Source: F23-D06 sp045600905 | Lineage (GTDB): Bacteria; Bacteroidota; Bacteroidia; Bacteroidales; WCHB1-69 | Direction: 5' to 3' | Assembly: GCA_045600905.1 (NCBI GenBank) | Contig: JAZRYT010000054.1 | Span: forward strand, 1-64,000 | DNA: 64,000 nt | Shown here: piece after piece, positions 38,851 through 46,021 of the stretch | How the letters are laid out: each line of letters begins with the position of its first letter | Position numbering within the stretch: position 1 is the first letter of the stretch | Notes under the pieces: generated by a model | Database searches by the model: none | What the model was told of the DNA's origin: nothing | The model's input: only the letters and a program-made list of their open reading frames with translations | Translations under genes and position numbers: made by a program

Positions 38851-38880
38851 AAGAAGGTGCTTTTATAGCACCTTCTTTTA
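38850..38880. terminator. bidirectional terminator between convergent genes
   Basis: An 11-bp stem AAAGAAGGTGC/GCACCTTCTTT (38850-38860 with 38868-38878) with A-rich and T-rich flanks serves the plus-strand cluster and the minus-strand udk gene. Confidence 0.9.
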
Positions 38881-39492
38881 TTATAGCCCTATAGTTTGTT
38901 TGATTTTAGAAGTTAGTATGTCGATACCTTTTTCATTATATCCACCAATTGGGATAATAATATCTGCCAAACGTTTTGAAGGTTCGATAAATAATTCATG
39001 CATCGGCTTGACAAAATTCTGATAATGAACTATTGACTTATCCAATCCTCGCCCACGTTCAATCACATCTCGTTGAATTATTCTAATCAGGCGTTCATCA
39101 GCATCTGTATCCACAAAGACTTTCAAATCAAGAATCTCGCATAATTCTCTATTTGAGAAGATCAAAATACCTTCAACTATCAACACGTCACAAGGCAAGA
39201 TCTTCACCGTATCCACACCACGTCCGCACGTCACATACGAATATGTAGGCATATCGACTGACATACCATTTTTAAGCATATTGATATGCTTTATCAATAA
39301 AGGCCATTCTATGGCATCGGGATGATCAAAATTTATTTTTTCTTTCTCTTCCTGAGGCAGCATCCCATTATCCCTATAATATGCATCTTGAGATAATACA
39401 CTGATACACTCTTCCGGAATACTATTCATTATTTTTTTCACAACGGAAGTTTTTCCCGAGCCAGATCCTCCCGCAATTCCAATTACTAACAT
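38881..39492 (-). CDS. udk: uridine kinase
   Basis: Uridine kinase phosphorylates uridine and cytidine in pyrimidine salvage. The 203-residue product begins MLVIGIAGGSGSGKTSVVKK with the P-loop at residues 8-15, followed by SQDAYYRD, INFDHPDAIEW and VLIVEGILIF, all family hallmarks. The frame extends further upstream but that part overlaps the tRNA gene and its terminator, so ATG 39492 is the start. Confidence 0.94.
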   Translation of the reverse strand: MLVIGIAGGSGSGKTSVVKKIMNSIPEECISVLSQDAYYRDNGMLPQEEKEKINFDHPDAIEWPLLIKHINMLKNGMSVDMPTYSYVTCGRGVDTVKILPCDVLIVEGILIFSNRELCEILDLKVFVDTDADERLIRIIQRDVIERGRGLDKSIVHYQNFVKPMHELFIEPSKRLADIIIPIGGYNEKGIDILTSKIKQTIGL

Positions 39493-39559
39493 AGGTAAAC
39501 TATTGATTAAAGAGTGACAATAAAAAGACAATCCAATATACCCCCACATAGGAGGCAAA

Positions 39560-39585
39560 CAAAAAAACACGCCTTTCAGCGTGTT
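39560..39585 (-). terminator. rho-independent terminator of tRNA-Gln
   Basis: A 7-bp stem AACACGC/GCGTGTT (39566-39572 with 39579-39585) followed on the minus strand by seven T residues, directly after the tRNA gene. Confidence 0.88.
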
Positions 39586-39591
39586 AACTTG

Positions 39592-39662
39592 TTGCCCTGA
39601 TAGGACTCGAACCCATACAAACAGAACCAGAATCTGCTGTGCTACCATTACACCACAAGGCA
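39592..39662 (-). tRNA. tRNA-Gln (anticodon CTG)
   Basis: A 71-base cloverleaf on the minus strand. The acceptor stem TGCCTTG pairs with CAGGGCA with one G-U pair, the D arm contains GTGTAATGGTAGCAC, the anticodon stem GCAGA/TCTGT surrounds the loop TTCTGGT with anticodon CTG, and the T arm is ATGGG-TTCGAGT-CCTAT. The discriminator is A and CCA is not encoded. It reads CAG codons. Confidence 0.95.
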
Positions 39663-39666
39663 AAAT

Positions 39667-39712
39667 GTTTGAGCGCGGCAAAAATAAACTTTTTTTCGAA
39701 TCGCGCTCAAAC
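39667..39712 (-). promoter_or_regulatory. tRNA-Gln promoter embedded in an 11-bp inverted repeat
   Basis: On the minus strand TTTG (39708-39711), a 21-base spacer and TATTTTTG (39679-39686) form a near-perfect Bacteroidetes promoter, placing the start about ten bases before the tRNA. The perfect inverted repeat GTTTGAGCGCG (39667-39677) and CGCGCTCAAAC (39702-39712) encloses the -7 box and overlaps the -33 element. Confidence 0.7.
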
Positions 39713-39726
39713 TTCTGGAAAATTTT

Positions 39727-40857
39727 TTATGCTACAAAAAGGACCTCATACCAAAGATAACCATTTACTATAACTTCCTTATAATAAACATTATCAACTT
39801 TAAAATAGACTCTTCCTTCCAACACAATGATCTGATAGTTACTCGGCAATTCTGCTATTCTAGCTCCAATAGGAGGGGCAACAACCACATAATCTTGGTG
39901 TCTTGGCAAATAAAAAGTACCATCATCATAATAATATCTTGTGTTGTTATAGACCACTATTACAGGACGCCAGGTGTGGAATATAGCGTGTGCAATAACG
40001 GCTCCAAGCGGGGGACGGCAAATCACATAAAATCCATTCATCATTGTGCAAAAGACACCATTGTAGAAATAGTAGGGAATGCCACCGTAGTGAATCGGCT
40101 GAATTCTTGAAGGAACCGTAATGTGACCTCCAAAGTTGTGAGAGTTCGGGTGCATATATGGAGATGCTCCATTGTGACCGGGAAGATAACGTTTCGCATC
40201 AGCATCGCCAGAAGGAGCCAATTGCGGAGCTGGAGTTCCAGCACCATCATAGCCTCTCTTTGCCATAGCAGAAGATGTATTAGCAGCCGATGTGGAAGTA
40301 GATGCTGTGTTTTGGACTTTTGCTGTTGAAGTAGTTCCACTAGTTGAAGAGGCCACAGATGATGACGCAGAAGAAGAAGTTGAAGATGGCTTCGTTGTAG
40401 TTTTATTTACAGTGGAACTGCTAACAGGTTTCGTGCTAGTAGCAGATGAAGATGCAGCAGTATTGGGCTTTGTTGCTGTTGAACTGCTTGTAGGGCGATT
40501 AGTACTTGTTGAAGCGGAAGAAGACGAACTCGGTCTAGCAACCGCTGTACTGGAAGAAGGCTTTGCTGAACTCGAAGATGTCGTCGTACGAGTAACTGTT
40601 GAGGCAGCAGCCGGTTTTGTATTTCTTGACGAAGTACTAGAAGGCGTAGCACTTACTGAAGATTGAGCTCTTTGATAACTGCTATTAGCCTTGCTCATTT
40701 GAGTATCTCCTTTTTTCATCTGTCTATCTGCAGTGGAGACAGAGCTTTGAGCTTTACTGCTAGACGACGGCGTTCTTGAAACAGGAGTCTGTCCAAAAGC
40801 ACTCGTAGAGAGACCTACAATGCTTAATACGCTTAAAATAACAATTAACTTTTTCAT
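39727..40857 (-). CDS. DUF6515-type secreted protein with Ser/Thr-rich linker
   Basis: The 376-residue product has a signal peptide ending STSAFGQ, a low-complexity Ser/Thr/Ala/Pro/Lys linker (about residues 25-200), then a compact domain with GGIPYYFYNGVFC, DYVVVAPPIGARIAELP and YYKEVIVNGYLWYEV. The PPxGA...LP / Y-Y-x-G-x-F pattern is that of DUF6515, an envelope family of unknown role. The linker resembles the tail of the lipoprotein at 33641 in composition. Terminal promoter and neighbours suggest it is a single-gene unit. Confidence 0.8.
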   Translation of the reverse strand: MKKLIVILSVLSIVGLSTSAFGQTPVSRTPSSSSKAQSSVSTADRQMKKGDTQMSKANSSYQRAQSSVSATPSSTSSRNTKPAAASTVTRTTTSSSSAKPSSSTAVARPSSSSSASTSTNRPTSSSTATKPNTAASSSATSTKPVSSSTVNKTTTKPSSTSSSASSSVASSTSGTTSTAKVQNTASTSTSAANTSSAMAKRGYDGAGTPAPQLAPSGDADAKRYLPGHNGASPYMHPNSHNFGGHITVPSRIQPIHYGGIPYYFYNGVFCTMMNGFYVICRPPLGAVIAHAIFHTWRPVIVVYNNTRYYYDDGTFYLPRHQDYVVVAPPIGARIAELPSNYQIIVLEGRVYFKVDNVYYKEVIVNGYLWYEVLFVA

Positions 40858-40917
40858 AATAGTGGTTTTTTTAAGTTACGAAAAACAAGTGATAAGACAA
40901 CAATAGAAGTCAATCGT

Positions 40918-43020
40918 TTAACGATACACAACAAATTTCTTTTTGATTGTTGAACTTTGATTCTGACCAATTAGATAATATACGCCATTCCGGAGATTTT
41001 GAACATTCAGCACACACTTTGTTCCTTGAATATTCCAATCAACATTTATTTGTCGTCCAGCGCAATCAAAAATCCGCATATCACTCAAATCTAATATCTC
41101 CGGGAATTGGACAAATAGTTTACTGTCAGCAGGATTTGGAAAAACATTAATAGATTCATCCTCAAAATCTTGAACGCCTGCAGCAGTATCCGTAGTCCAA
41201 GAGAGCGTAAAGCCGTCTCCATTCAAATAATTATCCGTCACAAACATTATTTCTATATAATTTGTGTTAAAAATTTCCGGTTCAGGAATCTCATTCCCAG
41301 AATATGATGCCATAAGAACTTGAGGAAACATTTTCCAATTATATACACGTAATTCGTCCTCTGGACTTATTCCTAATTCAGAAAAGGAAATTTTTATTTT
41401 TTCAGCTTCAGAAACTCGGATTTTCCAAAAGCAATTCATATTATCACCATACTGATTATTACCGCTACCATCGGATATTGTACCTGTAGGCGTATAAAAC
41501 ACATTCGAATTACAAACATCAACAGCCCTTTCAACTTCAAAATCGAATCTCCAACCTTTAGCGGTGATGGAATCATCCGTTACAAAAGTTATATATAAAC
41601 TATCCACATCAAAGACGTATGTATCCGTTGAGAGTGATGAGCCAGAAAGTGTCAACAATTTTTGTCCATTATGGGGATTTCCATTCCAAAATGTAAGAGA
41701 ATCTCGATCTACCTGTGTATCGAAATAATCAAATTTCAAATAATAGCGAATTGCCTGATCTCCTGCTATCACGTACGTACAATTCGTATTATTTTGATAA
41801 TCCAGAATACTACTACCATCTTCTAAAGTTCCTTTAGAGCAAGAGATTGTTTTTGAAGTGCAAAAGTACGGATACGCCTCATCTGAAGGATAGAAATTTA
41901 TTATTGTTCCTTGATAATTATCAAAGCCACCCACAGGATTAACAGCTCCACCTGTTGTACTTAAAGCATAATAGCCATTGCTACTTCCACCCCATCCAAA
42001 ATTAAAATGAAAAAGGTCATCTGAATCATAGCCATCGCACACAAATGCGTGTCCACCATCTTGCGAATGACCCGAATAGTAGAGAGGATGTGCCATATCA
42101 AGTTCTTGCTTCAACAATTGTTTCCACGCAGACTCTTGATAATTATGTTTTCTTTCAAAAGAGCAACTATTACTATACCCGAAATACTGCTTAACCGCAT
42201 CTGGAACCTGTTCGGAATATGCGCCTGATCCCTCAGGACTATACATCATATCAACAGCTGTAGCACAATGGAAAATCAATTTGGCGACCTCATTATTATA
42301 GAAACTCAGCTGATCTTCCATCGCTTCATAGTTATAAGTCTGTTGGGCAAAATTCACATAATAACTATCATAATTCGAATGAGAATTGGTATGGCTTCCT
42401 CTACCATGCTCCGGATACCGATAGTAATAAAGTATTGATGCCATTGCAACGGCAACGCAACCGTTCGGTGTTCTGCCATCATAACCAGTAGGTGATTCTC
42501 TATCTATCGGAGAATATTGATTGTAATACTTAGTTTGATCCCACATAGCAGTTAGCAAAGGAGACACCACAACCGTGGTTTGGCTGTTTTTCATTCCACG
42601 CAAAGAATTCCATTCTTCAACTATAGCTTCTGTGGCAGCTATATTATTATCTCTTACATATTGAATCTCTTTTTGATACAATTCCAACCAAAAAAGAGCT
42701 CCAGGTGCCGCATTATCAAGATTCAAATCACACGTATTCGAATAAGCAAGAACAGGCATTACCGCATCATCAGCCGAAACAACTACAAAACCAAAGTCAA
42801 AATTCAACACAGCGATCAATGGTTTTTCAACATCAGATCCCAAGAATCGAATTTCTTTAAAATGGCAACCATCAACAGACGTCCCCATTCCAGATACTTT
42901 TTTAAAAGCCTCGATTCCAATGTTTTGCAATTCATTTTTTGGTATAGGATTAGAAAAAAGGATCATTGGGACAAGTAACAAAACCAATGCAAAATGCAAA
43001 AAAAGAAAATGATGTTTCAT
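40918..43020 (-). CDS. family C10 cysteine peptidase with two CUB-like domains and T9SS sorting domain
   Basis: Streptopain-family secreted protease, 700 residues. A signal peptide (1-24) is followed by a Spi-type propeptide (about 25-125, with GFVVVSADDAVMPVLAYS). The catalytic domain (about 150-385) shows Cys188 in NGCVAVAMAS and His324 in DGGHAFVCDGY, then FHFNFGWGGSSNGYY. Two CUB-like domains follow (about 390-510 and 513-625; C..G...DGS repeated), and the C-terminus is a type IX sorting domain with VFPNPADSKLFV and KKKFVVYR. It should be exported through the same system as the giant protein. Interpain and PrtT-type proteases are relatives; host-protein degradation is plausible but not shown. 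Confidence 0.9.
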   Translation of the reverse strand: MKHHFLFLHFALVLLLVPMILFSNPIPKNELQNIGIEAFKKVSGMGTSVDGCHFKEIRFLGSDVEKPLIAVLNFDFGFVVVSADDAVMPVLAYSNTCDLNLDNAAPGALFWLELYQKEIQYVRDNNIAATEAIVEEWNSLRGMKNSQTTVVVSPLLTAMWDQTKYYNQYSPIDRESPTGYDGRTPNGCVAVAMASILYYYRYPEHGRGSHTNSHSNYDSYYVNFAQQTYNYEAMEDQLSFYNNEVAKLIFHCATAVDMMYSPEGSGAYSEQVPDAVKQYFGYSNSCSFERKHNYQESAWKQLLKQELDMAHPLYYSGHSQDGGHAFVCDGYDSDDLFHFNFGWGGSSNGYYALSTTGGAVNPVGGFDNYQGTIINFYPSDEAYPYFCTSKTISCSKGTLEDGSSILDYQNNTNCTYVIAGDQAIRYYLKFDYFDTQVDRDSLTFWNGNPHNGQKLLTLSGSSLSTDTYVFDVDSLYITFVTDDSITAKGWRFDFEVERAVDVCNSNVFYTPTGTISDGSGNNQYGDNMNCFWKIRVSEAEKIKISFSELGISPEDELRVYNWKMFPQVLMASYSGNEIPEPEIFNTNYIEIMFVTDNYLNGDGFTLSWTTDTAAGVQDFEDESINVFPNPADSKLFVQFPEILDLSDMRIFDCAGRQINVDWNIQGTKCVLNVQNLRNGVYYLIGQNQSSTIKKKFVVYR

Positions 43021-43046
43021 AATTTAAAAATTAGCCGGCAAAAGTA

Positions 43047-43081
43047 CAAAAAAACGAGACTGGAGGAACTCCAATCTCGTT
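43047..43081 (-). terminator. rho-independent terminator after the four-helix-bundle gene
   Basis: Arms AACGAGA-TGGAG and CTCCA-TCTCGTT (43053-43081) pair over 12 bp with one mismatch and a 3-base loop, followed on the minus strand by seven T residues. It separates this gene from the C10 peptidase gene. Confidence 0.9.
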
Positions 43082-43104
43082 CAATTAATATCGATTCTAA
43101 AATA

Positions 43105-43563
43105 TTACAAAGAATCAATGTCCGGCAACGGATCTAAGACATCTTCTCTATCGTCATGCGAAACAAATCCTGCTGTTCTTTGCAAAGAAGCAATCAGAGA
43201 ACCAATCATTTTTGTCAGTTCCATTAATTGATTACGAGAATATTCCTTCGCATTTTCACTAAGAAGTTGCATTCTAGATGCGGTTTCTGTAAAAACCACA
43301 CATTCTCTCACTGAGCTTTTAGCCATTTTCAAATAATACAGAAACTGGGTTTTGTTTCTTGAAGAACCTTCAGCAGTATTCAAAGCAATTCCTTGCGCTG
43401 ATTTGAAAAATGATTTTTTAAGAAATCTCAAATTAGATTCATCACCGACCGTAGAATACGGTGCCATTTCTCCATAAAGCCAAGTAATGTAGTCCATGGC
43501 TTTTGCATAGATTCTAAGGTCTTCAAACCTAAAGAAGCTCACATTGTTATCTTGCTCATTCAT
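43105..43563 (-). CDS. four-helix-bundle protein (23S rRNA intervening-sequence protein family)
   Basis: A 152-residue protein of the four-helix-bundle family first seen in intervening sequences of 23S rRNA genes. The pattern is FRFEDLRIYAKAMDYITWLY, then FKSAQGIALNTAEGSSRNKTQFLYYLKMAKSSVRE. Members form homopentamers or RNA-associated bundles; their function in Bacteroidota is unknown. Here it is a free single gene, not inside an rRNA. A TATTTTTG box (43590-43597, minus strand) lies 27 bases upstream of ATG 43563. Confidence 0.88.
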   Translation of the reverse strand: MNEQDNNVSFFRFEDLRIYAKAMDYITWLYGEMAPYSTVGDESNLRFLKKSFFKSAQGIALNTAEGSSRNKTQFLYYLKMAKSSVRECVVFTETASRMQLLSENAKEYSRNQLMELTKMIGSLIASLQRTAGFVSHDDREDVLDPLPDIDSL

Positions 43564-43704
43564 AATAAAGGGTATTTAGTTTAGAGGCACAAAAATAGCA
43601 TATTTTTAATATCATAGACGTATTTGAATATTTTTTTCAAAAATAGCTGATTTTTTTTGTCAAAAGCATCGTTGTATCGGCGAAATTTCAAACATCTTTT
43701 TTTG

Positions 43705-43712
43705 TATTTTTG
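43705..43712 (+). promoter_or_regulatory. putative -7 box of the rarA-porP frame
   Basis: TATTTTTG followed by a predicted start near 43720. This excludes the more upstream ATG at 43657 and supports the GTG at 43741. The -33 element is weak. Confidence 0.45.
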
Positions 43713-43740
43713 CCATCCTTTTTTATCAACGACATCGATT

Positions 43741-46020
43741 GTGCAAAAACCATTGGCAGAAATATTACGTCCAACGACATTGGATTCATACGTCGGTCAG
43801 GAACATCTGATGGGCGAAGGAGCTGTTTTGCGCACTGCAATAGAGAATGACAACATTCAGTCTATGATTTTTTGGGGGCCACCCGGTGTTGGGAAAACGA
43901 CATTGGCACTTCTCATCGCCGAGCTCACCAATTCAAAATTCTTTATGCTCAGTGCTATCAGCAGTGGCGTAAAAGACATACGGGATGTCATTGAGCAGGC
44001 AAAAAAATCAGACAGCCGTTCCCTCCTTTTCATTGATGAAATCCATAGGTTTTCCAAAGCACAGCAAGACTCGTTGTTAGGTGCTGTCGAACAGGGAATT
44101 GTAACCCTTATCGGCGCCACCACTGAAAATCCTTCTTTTGAAGTCATATCTCCTCTACTTTCCAGATGCCAAGTTTATGTTTTGAAGAACTTATCCAAAG
44201 ACAATCTTGAGACCATCCTTCACACCGGTATTTCATATCAGGAAAAACAGTTGAAATGCGAAATCAAGGTGGAAGATACCGAGGCCCTATTGCGGATTTC
44301 TGGTGGAGATGCACGAAAACTATTGAATGCCATAGAATTAGTAACGTGGATGACCAAACCTTCTAACGGTGTCATAACCATAACGCGGGAATCCGTCATC
44401 CAAGTCATCCAACAAAATTTAGCCACTTACGACAAAAAAGGAGAGCAGCACTATGACATCATCTCCGCGTTTATCAAATCAATGCGCGGAAGTGACCCTA
44501 ATGCCGCCGTTTATTGGATGGCACGAATGTTAGTCGCAGGCGAAGACCCCTTGTTTATCGCACGAAGGATGGTCATCTTAGCCTCCGAAGATATCGGGAA
44601 CGCCAATCCCAACGCCTTGTTGTTGGCCAACAACTGTTTCCAAGCCGTCAATGTTATTGGAATGCCGGAAGCGAGGATACCACTGACCCAAACTGCCATC
44701 TATTTGGCGTCCTCTCCTAAAAGCAACGCGGCAGTTATTGCCATTGATGCGGCTTATTCCATCATCAAACAAACCGGAGACCTACCTGTTCCCCTACATA
44801 TTCGGAACGCGCCCACCAACTTAATGAAAGAGTTGGGTTACAGCAAGGGCTACCAATATGCACACAATTACGAACACAATTTTGTCAATCAGGAATTTAT
44901 GCCGTCACAGCTCAGCGGCGTGAAAATATATGAGCCACAAAACAATCCTCGGGAGAATGAACTGCGGAAATACTTACGTAGTTGTTGGAATGAAAAATAC
45001 AAGTACGTCATTCTCCTACTCATAGCCCTTACCTCTTTTTTTTTCTCCGCTAAATCCCAAAATTATCATTTTTCCCAATTCTACGAGCAGCCTGTCAGTC
45101 TAAATCCAGCATTAAGCGGCGCTTTCGACGGAATATTCAGGGCGGCAGCCACCTATCGGACGCAATGGTCTTCCGTAACGAAACCTTTCCAAACCTTTGG
45201 ATTTGACATTGACGGAGCGATTTATAAGAACAACCGCCGCCAAGAGCTAATCGGATTAGGAGGGATTTTCAACACAGACAAAGCTGGAGACGTAGGCTAC
45301 ACCTCTTTTCAAGCTTTAGTTTCGCTTTCCTATATCAAGTACATTGGCAGGCACGGCCGGCACAAAATCGGAATCGGCGGGTACGGTGGGTTCATCAATA
45401 ACGTTTTCGACTATTACGCCGCCCACTGGGACGAACAATTTGTTAACGGAATGTACAATCCCAACATCGTTCCATCCGATATTTTCGCAAACGACAAGCA
45501 ATTTTTATTCGACTGCGGAGCGGGGGTGTTTTGGAGTTTCACGCCCAACAAAAACAATACTTTTCAACTCGGTGCCAGCGCATCCCATCTCAATCGTCCC
45601 TCAGATGCCTTTGGCACCGATTTTTCCAGATTGCCCATCAAATACAATCTACATTTTCTTTCCCGCATCGGACTGGCTCGAGACATAGCTTTGGAGCCTC
45701 TCTTATACGCATCCTGGCAACGCGAATTCAGCGAATACACTTTCGGCTCCAACATTGAATTTTTCCAACGGAAAAACAGCTACACCACCCTGTTCTCTTT
45801 CGGAGGCGGCATTTTCTATCGTTGGAATGACGCCGTCGTTGCCAATTTCTTTTTCGATTGGCAAAACCTGCGATTGGGTATCAGCTACGACTTGAACGTA
45901 TCCCCCTTTGTCATTGCCACGCACGTCAGAGGCGGAATTGAATTCGCACTGTCTTACGTTTTCAAACGGAAAACGATAACGCGTTTAGGTAAAGAACCTT
46001 GTCCCTACAATTTAATGTAA
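43741..46020 (+). CDS. RarA AAA+ ATPase joined in frame to a PorP/SprF outer-membrane protein
   Basis: One open frame of 759 residues starting at GTG 43741. Residues 1-420 are RarA (MgsA), an AAA+ ATPase acting at stalled replication forks: PLAEILRPTTLDSYVGQEHL, Walker A GPPGVGKTT (46-54), Walker B LLFIDEIHRF and GATTENPSFEV. Normal RarA proteins end just after the LRSCWNEKY region. Here the frame continues through KYKYVILLLIALTSFFFSAKSQ, a signal-peptide core, into NYHFSQFYEQPVSLNPALSG and a complete PorP/SprF barrel of about 320 residues. No in-frame start codon exists for PorP alone. An ATG at 44990 in another frame followed by five A residues would give MKKYKYVILLL... with one added A. 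So this is a real fusion, a frameshift site, or a one-base sequence error. Confidence 0.85.
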   Translation: MQKPLAEILRPTTLDSYVGQEHLMGEGAVLRTAIENDNIQSMIFWGPPGVGKTTLALLIAELTNSKFFMLSAISSGVKDIRDVIEQAKKSDSRSLLFIDEIHRFSKAQQDSLLGAVEQGIVTLIGATTENPSFEVISPLLSRCQVYVLKNLSKDNLETILHTGISYQEKQLKCEIKVEDTEALLRISGGDARKLLNAIELVTWMTKPSNGVITITRESVIQVIQQNLATYDKKGEQHYDIISAFIKSMRGSDPNAAVYWMARMLVAGEDPLFIARRMVILASEDIGNANPNALLLANNCFQAVNVIGMPEARIPLTQTAIYLASSPKSNAAVIAIDAAYSIIKQTGDLPVPLHIRNAPTNLMKELGYSKGYQYAHNYEHNFVNQEFMPSQLSGVKIYEPQNNPRENELRKYLRSCWNEKYKYVILLLIALTSFFFSAKSQNYHFSQFYEQPVSLNPALSGAFDGIFRAAATYRTQWSSVTKPFQTFGFDIDGAIYKNNRRQELIGLGGIFNTDKAGDVGYTSFQALVSLSYIKYIGRHGRHKIGIGGYGGFINNVFDYYAAHWDEQFVNGMYNPNIVPSDIFANDKQFLFDCGAGVFWSFTPNKNNTFQLGASASHLNRPSDAFGTDFSRLPIKYNLHFLSRIGLARDIALEPLLYASWQREFSEYTFGSNIEFFQRKNSYTTLFSFGGGIFYRWNDAVVANFFFDWQNLRLGISYDLNVSPFVIATHVRGGIEFALSYVFKRKTITRLGKEPCPYNLM
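44990..45053 (+). other. rarA/porP junction: out-of-frame ATG, A5 tract and signal-peptide core
   Basis: ATG 44990-44992 is followed by A5 (44993-44997). Read as found, this ATG frame stops after eleven codons (TAG near 45023). With one extra A, or a -1 slip on the A-tract, translation becomes MKKYKYVILLLIALTSFFFS, a textbook signal peptide entering the PorP barrel. With the extra A, rarA would end at TAA 45051-45053 after about twenty further codons, overlapping porP. A T9 run (45036-45044) is a second possible slippage point. Confidence 0.7.
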
Positions 46021-46021
46021 A

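Noticed and set aside
39493..39681. Upstream extension of udk to 39681
   Set aside because: It runs through the tRNA-Gln gene and its terminator, and uridine kinases begin at the MLVIGIAGGSGSGK segment.
40292..40666. Val/Glu-rich plus-strand frame opposite the DUF6515 linker
   Set aside because: It is the antisense of the Ser/Thr/Ala low-complexity linker and has no independent support.
43657..43740. The upstream ATG 43657 as the rarA start
   Set aside because: It lies upstream of the TATTTTTG box and adds residues with no match to RarA; GTG 43741 gives the normal N-terminus.
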